Shown here: one piece after another, positions 35,745 through 45,506 of the stretch
Position numbering within the stretch: the stretch's first letter is position 1
How the letters are laid out: each line of letters starts with the position of its first letter
Assembly (NCBI RefSeq): GCF_900105715.1
Contig: NZ_FNRY01000001.1
Span: 2,294,001 to 2,358,000, forward strand
Source of the DNA: Paramicrobacterium humi
Lineage (GTDB): Bacteria > Actinomycetota > Actinomycetes > Actinomycetales > Microbacteriaceae
Reading direction: 5' to 3'
Length of the DNA stretch: 64,000 nt
Notes under the pieces: generated by a model
Seen by the model: only the letters and a program-made list of their open reading frames with translations
What the model was told of the DNA's origin: nothing
The model's database searches: none
Made by a program: the position numbers and the translations under genes

Positions 35745-36757
35745 CGCTTCTCGTCCTCTTCGTCGTCTTCGCTCTCCACTGCTTCGCTGGGTGATGCGTC
35801 CTCAGCGGTGCGTGAAGCGTCGGTGGGGACCGGCGCTTGTGTGGGCAGCGGGGGAGCGGGTGGAACGTAGCTCGCCCGACCCGTTCGCGGTCCTTCGGCC
35901 GGACCGTCGGGGACAAGGCGCGGTTCCCCGGTGCTCGACCGCGTTCCGCGGCGCTTCGCGAATCGCCGCAGATAGATCACGGCGAGGGCGATAGCGCCCG
36001 CGAGCACGAGCCACGGCAGGACGACGCCGAAGACGATGACGATTCCGCCGAGGAAGCTGCCGATCGAGCGCACCCCGAGGACGAGCGCCTCCCACAGGTT
36101 GCTGGGAGCAGCGGTGGGGACGGAATCGGGAGTCGAGATGCTCACGGTCACAGTGGCGAGATCGACGCGGCTGCTCAGGTCGTCTCGCTGGGCGACGAGG
36201 CTGTCCAGCTCGGCCTGGCGATCCGAGAGGGCCTTCTCGATCTCGATCAGGTCACTCGTGTCCGTCGCCGACTTCATGAGTTCGAGAAGCCGGTTCACCG
36301 ACGTGCGCAAAGCGGTGATGCGCGCGTCGAGGTCGCGGGCTGAGTCTGTCACGTCCTCGTGCTGCAGCCGCGATGAGACGACTGAGGCCGACTCCTCGAT
36401 CTTCTCGAGGGCCTCATCGAGCGAGTCGGACGGTATGCGGAGCGTCAGTTCCGCGGACGCCGATCCGCTGTCGAGGGCGGGGCTCTCCGAGCGGGAGTCG
36501 ACTCTGCCGCCCGCGTCCTTTGCGACGGCGATGACCTCGTCCGCGGTATCAAGCGGCTTCGCTGAGACGAGGGTGAGGTTCGCCGTCGTGACGACCTCCC
36601 GTGCATCGTCCTGCGTGTTTCCGCCGGCGACCGGTGCTGAGCCCTCGGAAATGGAGGCATCCGAACCGCCGTTCGAGCCTGAGCTGCTGCAGGCGGCGAG
36701 CGAGAGACAGAGGGCGAGTGCCCCGGCCGCGGCGAAGAGTCGGTGTCGTCGGTGCAT
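35741..36757 (-). CDS. DUF4349 lipoprotein
   Basis: A 338-residue lipoprotein: signal peptide and lipobox SLAAC with Cys23, then the DUF4349 domain with a coiled coil (about 150-200, LIEIEKALSDRQAELDSL). One membrane helix follows at about 225-265, with a cytoplasmic-looking Pro/acidic tail. Role unknown; members are envelope proteins. TAGGGT lies 6 bases before the ATG, a leaderless pattern. It is translationally coupled to the acyl-CoA dehydrogenase-like gene. Confidence 0.88.
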   Translation of the reverse strand: MHRRHRLFAAAGALALCLSLAACSSSGSNGGSDASISEGSAPVAGGNTQDDAREVVTTANLTLVSAKPLDTADEVIAVAKDAGGRVDSRSESPALDSGSASAELTLRIPSDSLDEALEKIEESASVVSSRLQHEDVTDSARDLDARITALRTSVNRLLELMKSATDTSDLIEIEKALSDRQAELDSLVAQRDDLSSRVDLATVTVSISTPDSVPTAAPSNLWEALVLGVRSIGSFLGGIVIVFGVVLPWLVLAGAIALAVIYLRRFAKRRGTRSSTGEPRLVPDGPAEGPRTGRASYVPPAPPLPTQAPVPTDASRTAEDASPSEAVESEDDEEDEKR

Positions 36758-36923
36758 AGCCTCACCCTACGCGAGCAGCATCCGCTTCAATCTCTCGTTT
36801 TCGTCACGGTCGATCCCGTTCACGAGAACCTAAGAAACTCTCAGCTAATATGATGAATGCTCAGATAAATCCCCCTCTACTGGGGGCGGAATCTTATGGG
36901 ACGGTGGGGCAGAATGAGAGCAG

Positions 36924-36940
36924 GTCAACGGAGTGTTGAC
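36924..36940 (+). promoter_or_regulatory. Inverted repeat before the flavin reductase gene
   Basis: GTCAAC-ggagt-GTTGAC, 6-base perfect arms, 50 bases before the start at 36990. It lies in a 232-base divergent gap that also has an AT-rich stretch near 36845. Possible operator; no regulator is adjacent. Confidence 0.4.
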
Positions 36941-36989
36941 TTACTCCCGAAGTACTCGACGCGGTACCCGCCCGCAGAGGACAGCCCCC

Positions 36990-37610
36990 ATGTCAGAACG
37001 CCAGGATCTGACGCATGTGCCGAACATGCGTCTCATGCTCATCATAGGAAGCGTCCGGCCTGGGCGCTGTGGTCTTCCCGTCACACTGTGGGCATACGAC
37101 ATGCTCATGGACTGCCGGGGGGTCGACATTGACTTCGTCGACCTGATGGAGACCAACCTCCCGTTCATGAATGAGCCGAAGCCGCCCAAACTCAAGCAGT
37201 ACGAGTACGCGCACACGCGAGAGTGGAGCGCGCGTGTCGAGGACGCCGATGCGTTCATCTTCGTCGCCCCCGCCTACAACGAGGGCTTTGCGCCCGCGTT
37301 GCGCAATGCGATGGACTACCTCGCCCTCGAATGGCAGAGCAAGCCGTTCGGGATCGTGAGCTATGGCCAAGGGGCGAGCGAGGGAGGAGCCCGGCTCAAG
37401 GAATCGGCGAGGTCGCTCGGGCTCGTGCCGGCCAGAACCACCGTCGCGATCCGCGATTCACGATCCCGAGTTCAGGACGGCGAGTTCTTCGCCGACGACG
37501 AACTCGTGCGATCGTGCTCGCGCATGATCGAGGACATCCGCCGATTGCACGCCGAACTGTCGCCCGCGCGATCGGCTGGCAGCAGGGTGGCAGAGCGCGT
37601 CAACGGCTGA
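36990..37610 (+). CDS. NADPH-dependent FMN reductase family protein
   Basis: A 206-residue flavodoxin-like FMN reductase. The phosphate loop GSVRPGRCGLP at about residues 20-30 and FVAPAYNEGFAPALRNAMDY are family hallmarks. Such enzymes reduce FMN, quinones, azo dyes or chromate. Start 36990 follows AGAGGAC. It is convergent and directly abutting the MFS gene. Confidence 0.88.
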   Translation: MSERQDLTHVPNMRLMLIIGSVRPGRCGLPVTLWAYDMLMDCRGVDIDFVDLMETNLPFMNEPKPPKLKQYEYAHTREWSARVEDADAFIFVAPAYNEGFAPALRNAMDYLALEWQSKPFGIVSYGQGASEGGARLKESARSLGLVPARTTVAIRDSRSRVQDGEFFADDELVRSCSRMIEDIRRLHAELSPARSAGSRVAERVNG

Positions 37611-38822
37611 TCAGCCGGGGCCTTGCAGCTGCACGGGCTCCGTGTCCGGGATCGGCGACGCGTCACGACCGCGCAGGTCCGGCAGCCACGGTCGGGTGAG
37701 GGCTGGCAGCACGAAGCCCGCGAATGCGAACCCCGCGGCCACCCATAGGGCGCCCGCCGGGCCGTTGGTGTCAATGAGGAAGCCCGCAATGGCGGAGCCG
37801 ATGGCGGCGCCGATGAGCTGACCGGTCCCGATCCAGCCGTACGCCTCGGCGGTGTCGCTGAACTTCACGCTTGACGAGACGATCGCGAAGAGCACCGCGA
37901 GGGCAGGAGCGATTCCCGCTCCTGCGAGGAAGAGCGTGACCGCGAGCCACCAGACTCCGAGCATCGCCGTCGCGGCGGCCATGCCGAATGCGACGAGGAA
38001 CATGCGACGAGCGAGCGACCACGGCGAGATCGGCACATGTCCGAGCGCGAGGCCACCCACCAGGCTGCCGAGCGAGAAGATCGCAAGGACGACGCCCGCT
38101 TCGAGGCCTTCGTCGCCGAACGTCGCCACGACGCCGGCCTCGACGGCGGCGCAGGCCCCGACGAGGAGGAAGCCCGTCATCGTCGCGATCAGAACCGTCG
38201 GCTTCTTCAGGACGCTGCCGAGCTTTCTCCGGCTCGGCGGGATGCGCACCCGACCGACCTCGGGAGAGGCGATGAACCAGGCGCCGCCGCCGACCATCAG
38301 CGTCGCGGCGAGCAGGATCCCCCACATGGGGCCGATCTGAGTTGAGACGAAAGTCGTCACGACCGGACCGAGAACCCAGATGATCTCCTGCGCGGACGCG
38401 TCGAGGGAGAAGAGCGGCGTGAGCTGGGTCGAGTTCACGAGTTTGGGGTAGATGGTGCGCACGGCGGGCTGGATTGGCGGCGTGCTCAATCCGCAGAGGA
38501 GACCGAGCACCATATAGAAGGGCAGTGTCATCGGGACGAGGGCGATGCTCAGGACCGAGAGCGTGCAGATGGCGAGTGTGAGCGACAGGACGCGACGCAT
38601 GCCCCACTTGCCCATCCAGCGGCTCGTGAGCGGACCGGCGACGGCTTGCCCGATGCTCGTCGCGGCGAGCATGAGTCCCGCGTCCGCATAACGACCCGTG
38701 CGGTTCTCGACGAAGATGAGGAAGGCGAGTGAGAGCATCCCGCCGGGGAAACGTGCGACCAGTTGGGCTGAGATCAGTCGGGCGACGCCCGGGATGCGCA
38801 GAAGGGCCGAATACGTGGTCAC
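37611..38822 (-). CDS. MFS transporter
   Basis: A 403-residue major facilitator with 12 membrane helices; it lacks the DHA2 or MHS signatures. Patterns such as GPLTSRWMGKWGMRRVL and the central linker (VGRVRIPPSRRKLGSVLKK) suggest a drug or sugar-efflux type. The start is the GTG at 38822; TACACT on the minus strand lies 8 bases upstream (leaderless). Substrate unknown. It is divergent from nrdHIEF across a 334-base gap. Confidence 0.82.
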   Translation of the reverse strand: MTTYSALLRIPGVARLISAQLVARFPGGMLSLAFLIFVENRTGRYADAGLMLAATSIGQAVAGPLTSRWMGKWGMRRVLSLTLAICTLSVLSIALVPMTLPFYMVLGLLCGLSTPPIQPAVRTIYPKLVNSTQLTPLFSLDASAQEIIWVLGPVVTTFVSTQIGPMWGILLAATLMVGGGAWFIASPEVGRVRIPPSRRKLGSVLKKPTVLIATMTGFLLVGACAAVEAGVVATFGDEGLEAGVVLAIFSLGSLVGGLALGHVPISPWSLARRMFLVAFGMAAATAMLGVWWLAVTLFLAGAGIAPALAVLFAIVSSSVKFSDTAEAYGWIGTGQLIGAAIGSAIAGFLIDTNGPAGALWVAAGFAFAGFVLPALTRPWLPDLRGRDASPIPDTEPVQLQGPG

Positions 38823-38861
38823 GACTCACCAGTGTAAGTGGCCGGGCGACACGCCGAGGAC

Positions 38862-39030
38862 TCTCCACAATGTCGGTGGCTGCCATTATTTTTCGACCTG
38901 TGGAAAGAGTCGAAATCCGAACGGGAGAAAGGGCAGATATTCCGCCATTTAAGCGTTGTATCTGAAGAGGAAGTCGTCGTGGAGAACCGGTGGATAACTC
39001 AGCCGAATCGGTGGAAAGAGCAGTGGAAAA
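38862..39030. promoter_or_regulatory. Cluster of DnaA-box-like motifs upstream of nrdHIEF
   Basis: Within the 334-base gap there are TCTCCACA (38862-38869), TGTGGAAAG (38899-38907), GTGGATAAC (38991-38999), GTGGAAAG (39011-39018) and GTGGAAAA (39023-39030). GTGGATAAC is nearest the DnaA box TGTGGATAA; the rest share TGTGGA. In other bacteria DnaA regulates nrd genes, so this is plausible; it is not dense enough to be called an origin. Confidence 0.45.
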
Positions 39031-39044
39031 CTACACGCTTGTAA

Positions 39045-39092
39045 CTACTATCCCTTGGGGTCCTCCTCAAAGACGAGAACTATATGTAGTAT
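39045..39092 (+). promoter_or_regulatory. NrdR-box pair upstream of nrdHIEF
   Basis: ACTATATGTAGT (39079-39090) fits the NrdR consensus (core CwAtATaTwG). A weaker match, CTATCCCTTG (39048-39057), is 32 bp upstream, the usual tandem spacing of about three turns. NrdR is the dATP-sensing repressor of ribonucleotide reductase genes. Confidence 0.75.
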
Positions 39093-39156
39093 TGGAAGCC
39101 CCGGCGGGGGAACGCCGGAAAAACCACGGATTTACCGAAGGAAAGGTCTGCAAATC

Positions 39157-39390
39157 ATGACGATCACGGTCTACACGAAGCCTTCGTGCGTGCAGTGCAC
39201 GGCGACCTATCGTGCGCTCGACAGCAAGGGCCTCGAGTATGAGATTCACGACCTCTCGGAGGACGAGGGTGCGCTCGAGCAGGTCAAGGCTCTCGGGTAC
39301 CTCCAGGCTCCCGTCGTGATCGCTGACGATGAGCACTGGTCGGGCTTCCGTCCCGACAAGATCAACGAGCTCGCGGCGCGACTCGGCTGA
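39157..39390 (+). CDS. nrdH: Glutaredoxin-like protein NrdH
   Basis: A 77-residue thioredoxin-fold protein with the redox motif CVQC (11-14). NrdH is reduced by thioredoxin reductase and supplies electrons to NrdE. The C-terminal WSGFRPDKI is the NrdH signature (SGFRPD). I use the ATG at 39157 with GAAGGAAAGG upstream. First gene of nrdHIEF; a small hairpin (39101-39118) lies in its leader. Confidence 0.95.
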   Translation: MTITVYTKPSCVQCTATYRALDSKGLEYEIHDLSEDEGALEQVKALGYLQAPVVIADDEHWSGFRPDKINELAARLG

Positions 39391-39460
39391 ACTCATGCCG
39401 GTGCCGCGCGTGACGGCACCGGGTCGTCACGCTACGTCGTTTCAGGGAGGTGACGCGATC

Positions 39461-39862
39461 ATGGCGAAACTCATCTACTTCTCCAGCGTCTCCGAGAACA
39501 CGCGACGATTCGTCGACAAGCTCGGAATGCCGGCGGAGCGGATTCCCCTCACGGCGAAAGACCCGGCCGTCTCCGTCACCGAGCCGTACGTGCTCGTGAC
39601 GCCGACCTACGGCGGCGGCAACGGGAAGGGCGCAGTTCCGAAGCAGGTCATCCGGTTCCTCAACGACGAGCACAACCGGTCCCTGATCCGCGGCGTCATC
39701 GCGGCGGGGAACACCAACTTCGGACAGGCGTATTGCATCGCGGGCGACATCATCTCCGCGAAATGCAAGGTGCCGACCCTGTATCGATTCGAACTCTTCG
39801 GAACCCCGGACGACGTGAGCGTCGTTCAAGAAGGATTGGACACATTTTGGAAGCAACAGTGA
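39461..39862 (+). CDS. nrdI: Flavodoxin-like NrdI
   Basis: A 133-residue flavodoxin that delivers an oxidant to assemble the Mn(III)2-tyrosyl radical of NrdF. The FMN site is built from [11 protein letters not shown] (8-18), [15 protein letters not shown] and [14 protein letters not shown]. The start at 39461 follows GGGAGG. It lies 70 bases after nrdH and overlaps nrdE by 4 (GTGA). Confidence 0.95.
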   Translation: MAKLIYFSSVSENTRRFVDKLGMPAERIPLTAKDPAVSVTEPYVLVTPTYGGGNGKGAVPKQVIRFLNDEHNRSLIRGVIAAGNTNFGQAYCIAGDIISAKCKVPTLYRFELFGTPDDVSVVQEGLDTFWKQQ

Positions 39863-41985
39863 CAGAGGCGCCCGCGAGCCAGGCGCTCGACTACCACGCA
39901 CTCAACGCGATGCTGAATCTCTACGGCCCGAACGGGGAGATCCAGTTCGACAAGGACCGTGAGGCGGCACGGGAGTTCTTCCTCCAGCACGTCAACCAGA
40001 ACACGGTGTTCTTCCACTCCCTCAAGGAGCGGCTCGACTACCTCGTCGAGAAGCAGTACTACGAGAAGGCCGTGCTCGACCAGTACTCCTTCGAGTTCAT
40101 CCAGAAGCTCAATGACCTCGCCTACTCGAAGAAGTTCCGCTTCCAGACCTTCCTCGGCGCGTTCAAGTACTACACGTCGTACACGCTCAAGACGTTCGAC
40201 GGCAAGCGCTACCTCGAGCGCTTCGAAGACCGCGTCGTCATGACCGCCCTCGGCCTTGCCCAGGGCGATGAGAAGCTCGCGGTGGAGCTCGTCGAAGAGA
40301 TCATCAGCGGCCGCTTCCAGCCCGCGACCCCGACGTTCCTCAACACGGGCAAGGCCCAGCGCGGCGAGCTCGTTTCCTGCTTCCTGCTGCGCATCGAAGA
40401 CAACATGGAGTCGATCTCGCGCGGCATCAACTCCTCCCTGCAGCTCTCCAAGCGCGGCGGCGGTGTCGCACTTCTGCTCTCGAACATCCGCGAGTCCGGG
40501 GCGCCGATCAAGCAGATCGAGAACCAGTCCTCCGGCATCATCCCCGTGATGAAGCTCCTCGAGGACTCCTTCAGCTATGCGAACCAGCTCGGAGCGCGGC
40601 AGGGCGCCGGCGCCGTCTACCTCAACGCGCACCACCCCGACATCCTGCGCTTCCTCGACACCAAGCGTGAGAACGCGGACGAGAAGATCCGCATCAAGAC
40701 GCTGTCGCTCGGCGTCGTGATCCCGGACATCACGTTCGATCTCGCGAAGAAGGGCGAGGACATGTATCTGTTCTCGCCGTACGACGTCGAGCGTGTCTAC
40801 GGTGTGCCCTTCGGCGACATCTCCGTCACCGAGAAGTACCACGAAATGGTCGACGACTCGCGCATCAAGAAGACGAAGATCAACGCGCGCGAGTTCTTCC
40901 AGACGATCGCCGAGATTCAGTTCGAGTCGGGCTACCCGTACGTCGTGTTCGAGGACACGGTCAACCGCGAGAACCCGATCAAGGGCCGCATCAACATGTC
41001 GAACCTGTGCTCCGAGATCCTGCAGGTCAACACCCCGACGACGTACAACACCGACCTGTCGTACGACCAGATCGGCAAGGACATCTCCTGCAACCTCGGC
41101 TCGCTCAACATCGCGCTCACGATGGACTCGCCCGACTTCGGTCGCTCGATCGAGACCGCGATCCGCGGGCTCACGTCGGTGTCGGACCAGAGCCACATCA
41201 GCTCCGTGCGCTCCATCGAGGATGGAAACGACAAGTCGCACGCCATCGGTCTCGGCCAGATGAACCTGCACGGCTACCTCGCTCGCGAGCACGTGCACTA
41301 CGGCAGCGAAGAGGGCATCGACTTCACCAACATCTACTTCTACTCGGTGCTGTTCCACGCTCTTCGCGCGTCCAACAAGATCGCCATCGAGCGCGGCCAG
41401 ACGTTCGAGGGCTTCGAGGACTCGAAGTACGCGTCGGGGGAGTTCTTCGACAAGTACACCGAGCAGGTCTGGGAGCCGCAGACGGAGCGTGTGCGCGAGC
41501 TGTTCGCCAACGTGCACATTCCTACGCAGCAGGACTGGCTCGAGCTCAAGGCCTCGGTGCAGGAGCACGGGATCTACAACCAGAACCTGCAGGCCGTCCC
41601 GCCGACCGGATCGATCTCGTACATCAACAACTCGACCTCGTCGATCCACCCGATCGCGTCGAAGATCGAGATCCGCAAGGAAGGCAAGATCGGCCGCGTG
41701 TACTACCCGGCTCCGTTCATGACGAACGAGAACCTCGAGTACTACAAGGACGCCTACGAGATCGGCTACGAGAAGATCATCGACACGTATGCCGCCGCGA
41801 CGCAGCACGTCGACCAGGGCCTGTCGCTGACGCTGTTCTTCAAGGACACCGCCACCACTCGCGACATCAACCGCGCCCAGATCTACGCATGGCGCAAGGG
41901 CATCAAGACGATCTACTACATCCGCCTGCGTCAGCTCGCGCTCGAGGGCACGGACGTGTCCGAGTGCGTCAGCTGCATGTTGTGA
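39859..41985 (+). CDS. nrdE: Class Ib ribonucleotide reductase large subunit NrdE
   Basis: A 708-residue alpha subunit reducing NDPs to dNDPs. The GTG start at 39859 overlaps the nrdI stop. Active-site cysteines lie in ELVSCFLLR (N-terminal), NLCSEI (thiyl region) and the redox tail CVSCML at the C-terminus. There is no ATP-cone at the N-terminus, as expected for class Ib. Forms a complex with NrdF; electrons come from NrdH. Confidence 0.97.
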   Translation: MTEAPASQALDYHALNAMLNLYGPNGEIQFDKDREAAREFFLQHVNQNTVFFHSLKERLDYLVEKQYYEKAVLDQYSFEFIQKLNDLAYSKKFRFQTFLGAFKYYTSYTLKTFDGKRYLERFEDRVVMTALGLAQGDEKLAVELVEEIISGRFQPATPTFLNTGKAQRGELVSCFLLRIEDNMESISRGINSSLQLSKRGGGVALLLSNIRESGAPIKQIENQSSGIIPVMKLLEDSFSYANQLGARQGAGAVYLNAHHPDILRFLDTKRENADEKIRIKTLSLGVVIPDITFDLAKKGEDMYLFSPYDVERVYGVPFGDISVTEKYHEMVDDSRIKKTKINAREFFQTIAEIQFESGYPYVVFEDTVNRENPIKGRINMSNLCSEILQVNTPTTYNTDLSYDQIGKDISCNLGSLNIALTMDSPDFGRSIETAIRGLTSVSDQSHISSVRSIEDGNDKSHAIGLGQMNLHGYLAREHVHYGSEEGIDFTNIYFYSVLFHALRASNKIAIERGQTFEGFEDSKYASGEFFDKYTEQVWEPQTERVRELFANVHIPTQQDWLELKASVQEHGIYNQNLQAVPPTGSISYINNSTSSIHPIASKIEIRKEGKIGRVYYPAPFMTNENLEYYKDAYEIGYEKIIDTYAAATQHVDQGLSLTLFFKDTATTRDINRAQIYAWRKGIKTIYYIRLRQLALEGTDVSECVSCML

Positions 41986-42004
41986 GTCTTCCTCAGTTTT
42001 CTGA

Positions 42005-43000
<996 letters not shown>

Positions 43001-43018
43001 CCCTCCCGAAAGAGCTGA

Positions 43019-43060
43019 GGGAGGCCAAGTCCTGCAGGTATCTGCGGGGCTTGGCCTCCC
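43019..43060 (+). terminator. Terminator of the nrdHIEF operon
   Basis: GGGAGGCCAAG (43019-43029) pairs with CTTGGCCTCCC (43050-43060), with an inner GCAG/CTGC stem, followed by TTGATGCTTCTT. It begins 19 bases after nrdF. Confidence 0.85.
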
Positions 43061-43133
43061 TTGATGCTTCTTCTGCGCCTCCCGGCGTCGCTCCATGCAC
43101 GCGCGCCGATGTGCTCGCTGGCCCGTTGGCGCA

Positions 43134-43364
43134 TCACGAAAGGTCCGCGAAGGCTCGTTTCGCGTCGCGATACCAGCCCATCGCCTTCACCGGGTGACGC
43201 CAGCGCCCTTTCATCTCTTCATGCGCCGGTGCATGGGTCTCGTCACCCCCACGAGCCGCTTCCCGAAGATGCCGGTCCTGCGCTTTGATGACCTCATCGG
43301 CAGTCTCCCCGCTGAGCTCGAGGTCGCAAGGGCCGCCGAGCTGGCGGCACGTCATTGTCTTCAT
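43134..43364 (-). CDS. DUF1059 family protein
   Basis: A 76-residue DUF1059 protein, recognised by MKTMTCRQLGGPCDLELSG at the start and HAPAHEEMKGRWRHP later. Two cysteines at the N-terminus may bind a metal; function unknown. The ATG at 43364 is preceded by AAAGGAG with 6 bases spacing; an ATG six bases earlier overlaps that site. It lies in a small accessory patch after the nrd operon. Confidence 0.85.
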   Translation of the reverse strand: MKTMTCRQLGGPCDLELSGETADEVIKAQDRHLREAARGGDETHAPAHEEMKGRWRHPVKAMGWYRDAKRAFADLS

Positions 43365-43454
43365 GTTCATCTCCTTTGAGTGATAGTGGAATTCGAGTCC
43401 GTCAGACCGGCAGGACGTGAAGCGTTCGGCGGTCGAGGGTTGCGTGACATGAGT

Positions 43455-43763
43455 TCACGTGAGCGGTGCTTCAGCGAGCGCGCGTCTCAAGAGTTCGCCG
43501 ATTCGTGCTTCCGTCTCGGCCGTGGGCTCGGCGATCGCAAGGCTGGTTTCCCACATCGGGCCGCTATCGAATCGTGCGCGGTCGCTAAACCCTAAGGTCG
43601 CGTAGCGTGTCGTGAACTTTGCCGCGGGTTGAAAATGGCAGACGATCTTGCCGTCAAGCGCGTAGGCCGGCATGCCGTACCACAGTCTTGGCGTCAATTG
43701 CGGGGCGTCAGCCGCGATGACAGCGTGGACCTGCTCCGCGATCGCCCTGTCGGAATCGCTCAT
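43455..43763 (-). CDS. DUF1801 domain protein, C-terminal part of a split gene
   Basis: A 102-residue DUF1801 domain (iron-chaperone/YdhG-like): LWYGMPAYALDGKIVCHF and KFTTRYATLGFSD are characteristic. In many relatives, as far as I recall, this domain follows a small helical region in one chain. Here that region is encoded just upstream (43760-43918) in the other frame, with the two joined by ATGA. Function unknown. Confidence 0.8.
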   Translation of the reverse strand: MSDSDRAIAEQVHAVIAADAPQLTPRLWYGMPAYALDGKIVCHFQPAAKFTTRYATLGFSDRARFDSGPMWETSLAIAEPTAETEARIGELLRRALAEAPLT

Positions 43764-43918
43764 TTGGCGATCTTTGCGAGAAGCGCGCGCTCCGCCTCCG
43801 CTGCCCTTTCTGCTGCCGCGACCTGTTTCCCGGCTTGCTTGAGTTCATCGGCTCTGGCTCTTATCGCCGCCCGCTCTTCCGGCGTGAATGTCTCTCGTGC
43901 GATGGCTTTGGTGCTCAT
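43760..43918 (-). CDS. Small helical protein, N-terminal part of the split DUF1801 gene
   Basis: A 52-residue helical protein: TFTPEERAAIRARADELKQ and a coiled tail ending LLAKIAK. The pattern matches the N-terminal helical region that normally precedes DUF1801 in a single protein. Its stop overlaps the ATG of the next gene (ATGA). A -1 shift at the AAA codon would fuse them as KIAKMSDSDRAIAEQV, close to the usual junction. Confidence 0.7.
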   Translation of the reverse strand: MSTKAIARETFTPEERAAIRARADELKQAGKQVAAAERAAEAERALLAKIAK

Positions 43919-43974
43919 CGGTGCTGCTGCCCTTCTCTCCGTCCGGACTGATGGTTTCGCTCGCCCGGTTCTAT

Positions 43975-43997
43975 TATCGACACGGTACGTGTCGATA
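43975..43997. promoter_or_regulatory. Palindromic operator between DUF1801 gene and TetR gene
   Basis: TATCGACACG-gta-CGTGTCGATA, perfect 10-base arms, spacer 3. A likely -10 TATGAT (44015-44020) lies 18 bases downstream, so binding here would cover the -35 of the TetR gene and the promoter of the divergent gene. Confidence 0.65.
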
Positions 43998-44032
43998 GCG
44001 ACAAGGTGGCAGAGTATGATCTGATTGTCAAT

Positions 44033-44047
44033 GGCACGGTCCGTGCC
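44033..44047. promoter_or_regulatory. Second inverted repeat before the TetR gene
   Basis: GGCACGG-t-CCGTGCC, perfect 7-base arms, ending 15 bases before the TetR start at 44063. Confidence 0.45.
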
Positions 44048-44062
44048 GCTAACATCGGAGCC

Positions 44063-44656
44063 ATGGCGAATTCCTCCGCGCCGCGCCGTCGGGGTGCCGA
44101 GCGCACGAACCACCTGCTTGCCGTCACGCTGGAGCTCGCGGCGGAGGTGGGTTACCGAGGGCTCAGCATCGAGGCCATCGCGGAACGAGCAGGCGTGGGG
44201 AAGCACACCATCTACCGACGGTGGCGCTCCATCGCCGAGCTGTTACTCGATGCGCTCAGCGTCGTGTGGGTCACGGAGCTCGATTACCACGCGTCGGGCG
44301 AGATCCGTGAGGACCTGCGAGAGCAGTTTCTACGCTCGAGCCGCGCGCTCTCCACAGCACCGATCGGGCCGGTCTACCGAGCGGTCATCGCGCAGGCCCA
44401 GGCTGATCCCGCGCTCAGGGTTGAGCTCCACAACCGCTTCCTGGCGACCGTCGAACGCAGAACCTATGACCGGATCCTTCAGGCCCAACAAGAAGGACAG
44501 CTCGTAGCTGAGGCGAACCTTGAATACGCGGCCGAGGTGCTCTGCGGTGCGCTCTACTACCGTTGGCTTCTAAGTACCCGGCCGGTCGACAAGCATGCGA
44601 TCGATGGTCTCTTGGGTATGTTCTTCGCCGCATACGCCTCGCCTCCTGTGGAATAG
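44063..44656 (+). CDS. TetR family regulator
   Basis: A 197-residue TetR protein. The N-terminal HTH is LSIEAIAERAGVGKHTIYRRW; the C-terminal domain (about 70-195) is of the TetR_C type with an Arg-rich helix. I use the ATG at 44063 with GGAG close upstream; a longer frame from 44006 would place the operators inside the gene. It is divergent from the split DUF1801 gene, and likely controls both through the palindromes between them. Confidence 0.85.
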   Translation: MANSSAPRRRGAERTNHLLAVTLELAAEVGYRGLSIEAIAERAGVGKHTIYRRWRSIAELLLDALSVVWVTELDYHASGEIREDLREQFLRSSRALSTAPIGPVYRAVIAQAQADPALRVELHNRFLATVERRTYDRILQAQQEGQLVAEANLEYAAEVLCGALYYRWLLSTRPVDKHAIDGLLGMFFAAYASPPVE

Positions 44657-44723
44657 CGCGAGCCGTTCTCGCTGCATGCTCGCGGCACCCGAGCGTGTCG
44701 AGCGATTGGCTACAGTGGCAAGG

Positions 44724-45494
44724 GTGACAGAGCCGTACTACCGCGACCTCGGTGACGGTCGCTTCGCCTCGACCGTCCACGCGCAGGGCGCCTGGAACGC
44801 GCACGAGCAGCACATGGCGCCCGCCTCGGGACTACTCACGCACGTGATCGATCGCGAATTCGGCCGTGAGGGATTGCGCATCGCCCGGCTGAGCTTCGAG
44901 ATCTACGGGATCATCCACGCCGGCGAGTTCGAAGTGCGCACGCAGGTGCTGCGGCCCGGCCGCACGATCGAGCTCGTGCAAGCGGACATGATCTGCCAAG
45001 GCCGCACCGCGATCTCCGCGCGCGCATGGCTGCTCGCGACCTCGGACACGCGAGACTTGGCGGCGGTCGAAGACGAGGCGATGCCCGGCGTCGAGGAGTC
45101 GACCGCGTGGGACGGCATGTCGCCGTGGCCGGGCGGCTTCATCGACTCGATCGAGTTCCGCACGATCGCGGGATCGCGACCGGGCGCCCGCCGCAGCTGG
45201 CTGCGCTCGCGGCATCCGCTCGTCGACTCGGGCGACGTCTCGCCGCTCGCCCACCTCGTGCGCCTTGTCGACTCGACGAACGGGCTGTCGGCCCGCGTCG
45301 GCCCCGACGAGCTGCTGTTCCCGAACGTCGACCTGCAGATCCACGTGTACCGGCTGCCGACCGGCGACTGGCTCGGCATCGACGGGCACCAGAGCTACGG
45401 GCCCGACGGTGTCGGGCTCACCACGACAGTGCTCAACGACGAAGGCGGTCCGTTCGGGCGCGCCGAGCAGATCCTGACCCTTCGCCGCCGCTGA
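44724..45494 (+). CDS. Acyl-CoA thioesterase family protein (double hotdog)
   Basis: A 256-residue protein with two hotdog-fold halves. FASTVHAQGAWNAHEQHMAPASGLLTH marks the N-terminal half (start VTEPYYRDLGDG), and FPNVDLQIHVYRLP, DWLGIDGHQSYGPDGVG the C-terminal half. This is the actinobacterial thioesterase-family type that hydrolyses acyl-CoAs; the exact acyl chain is unknown. The GTG at 44724 is seven bases after TACAGT (leaderless). It probably forms an operon with the sulfurtransferase. Confidence 0.85.
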   Translation: MTEPYYRDLGDGRFASTVHAQGAWNAHEQHMAPASGLLTHVIDREFGREGLRIARLSFEIYGIIHAGEFEVRTQVLRPGRTIELVQADMICQGRTAISARAWLLATSDTRDLAAVEDEAMPGVEESTAWDGMSPWPGGFIDSIEFRTIAGSRPGARRSWLRSRHPLVDSGDVSPLAHLVRLVDSTNGLSARVGPDELLFPNVDLQIHVYRLPTGDWLGIDGHQSYGPDGVGLTTTVLNDEGGPFGRAEQILTLRRR

Positions 45495-45506
45495 GAGGAG
45501 ACACCC

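Noticed and set aside
39101-39118. Attenuator hairpin in the nrdH leader
   Set aside because: The stem is only 6 bp and has no T-tract; kept as a note under nrdH only.
38823-39156. Replication origin in the nrd gap
   Set aside because: The DnaA-like motifs are few and mostly imperfect, no AT-rich unwinding region of usual size or dnaA/dnaN gene is present.
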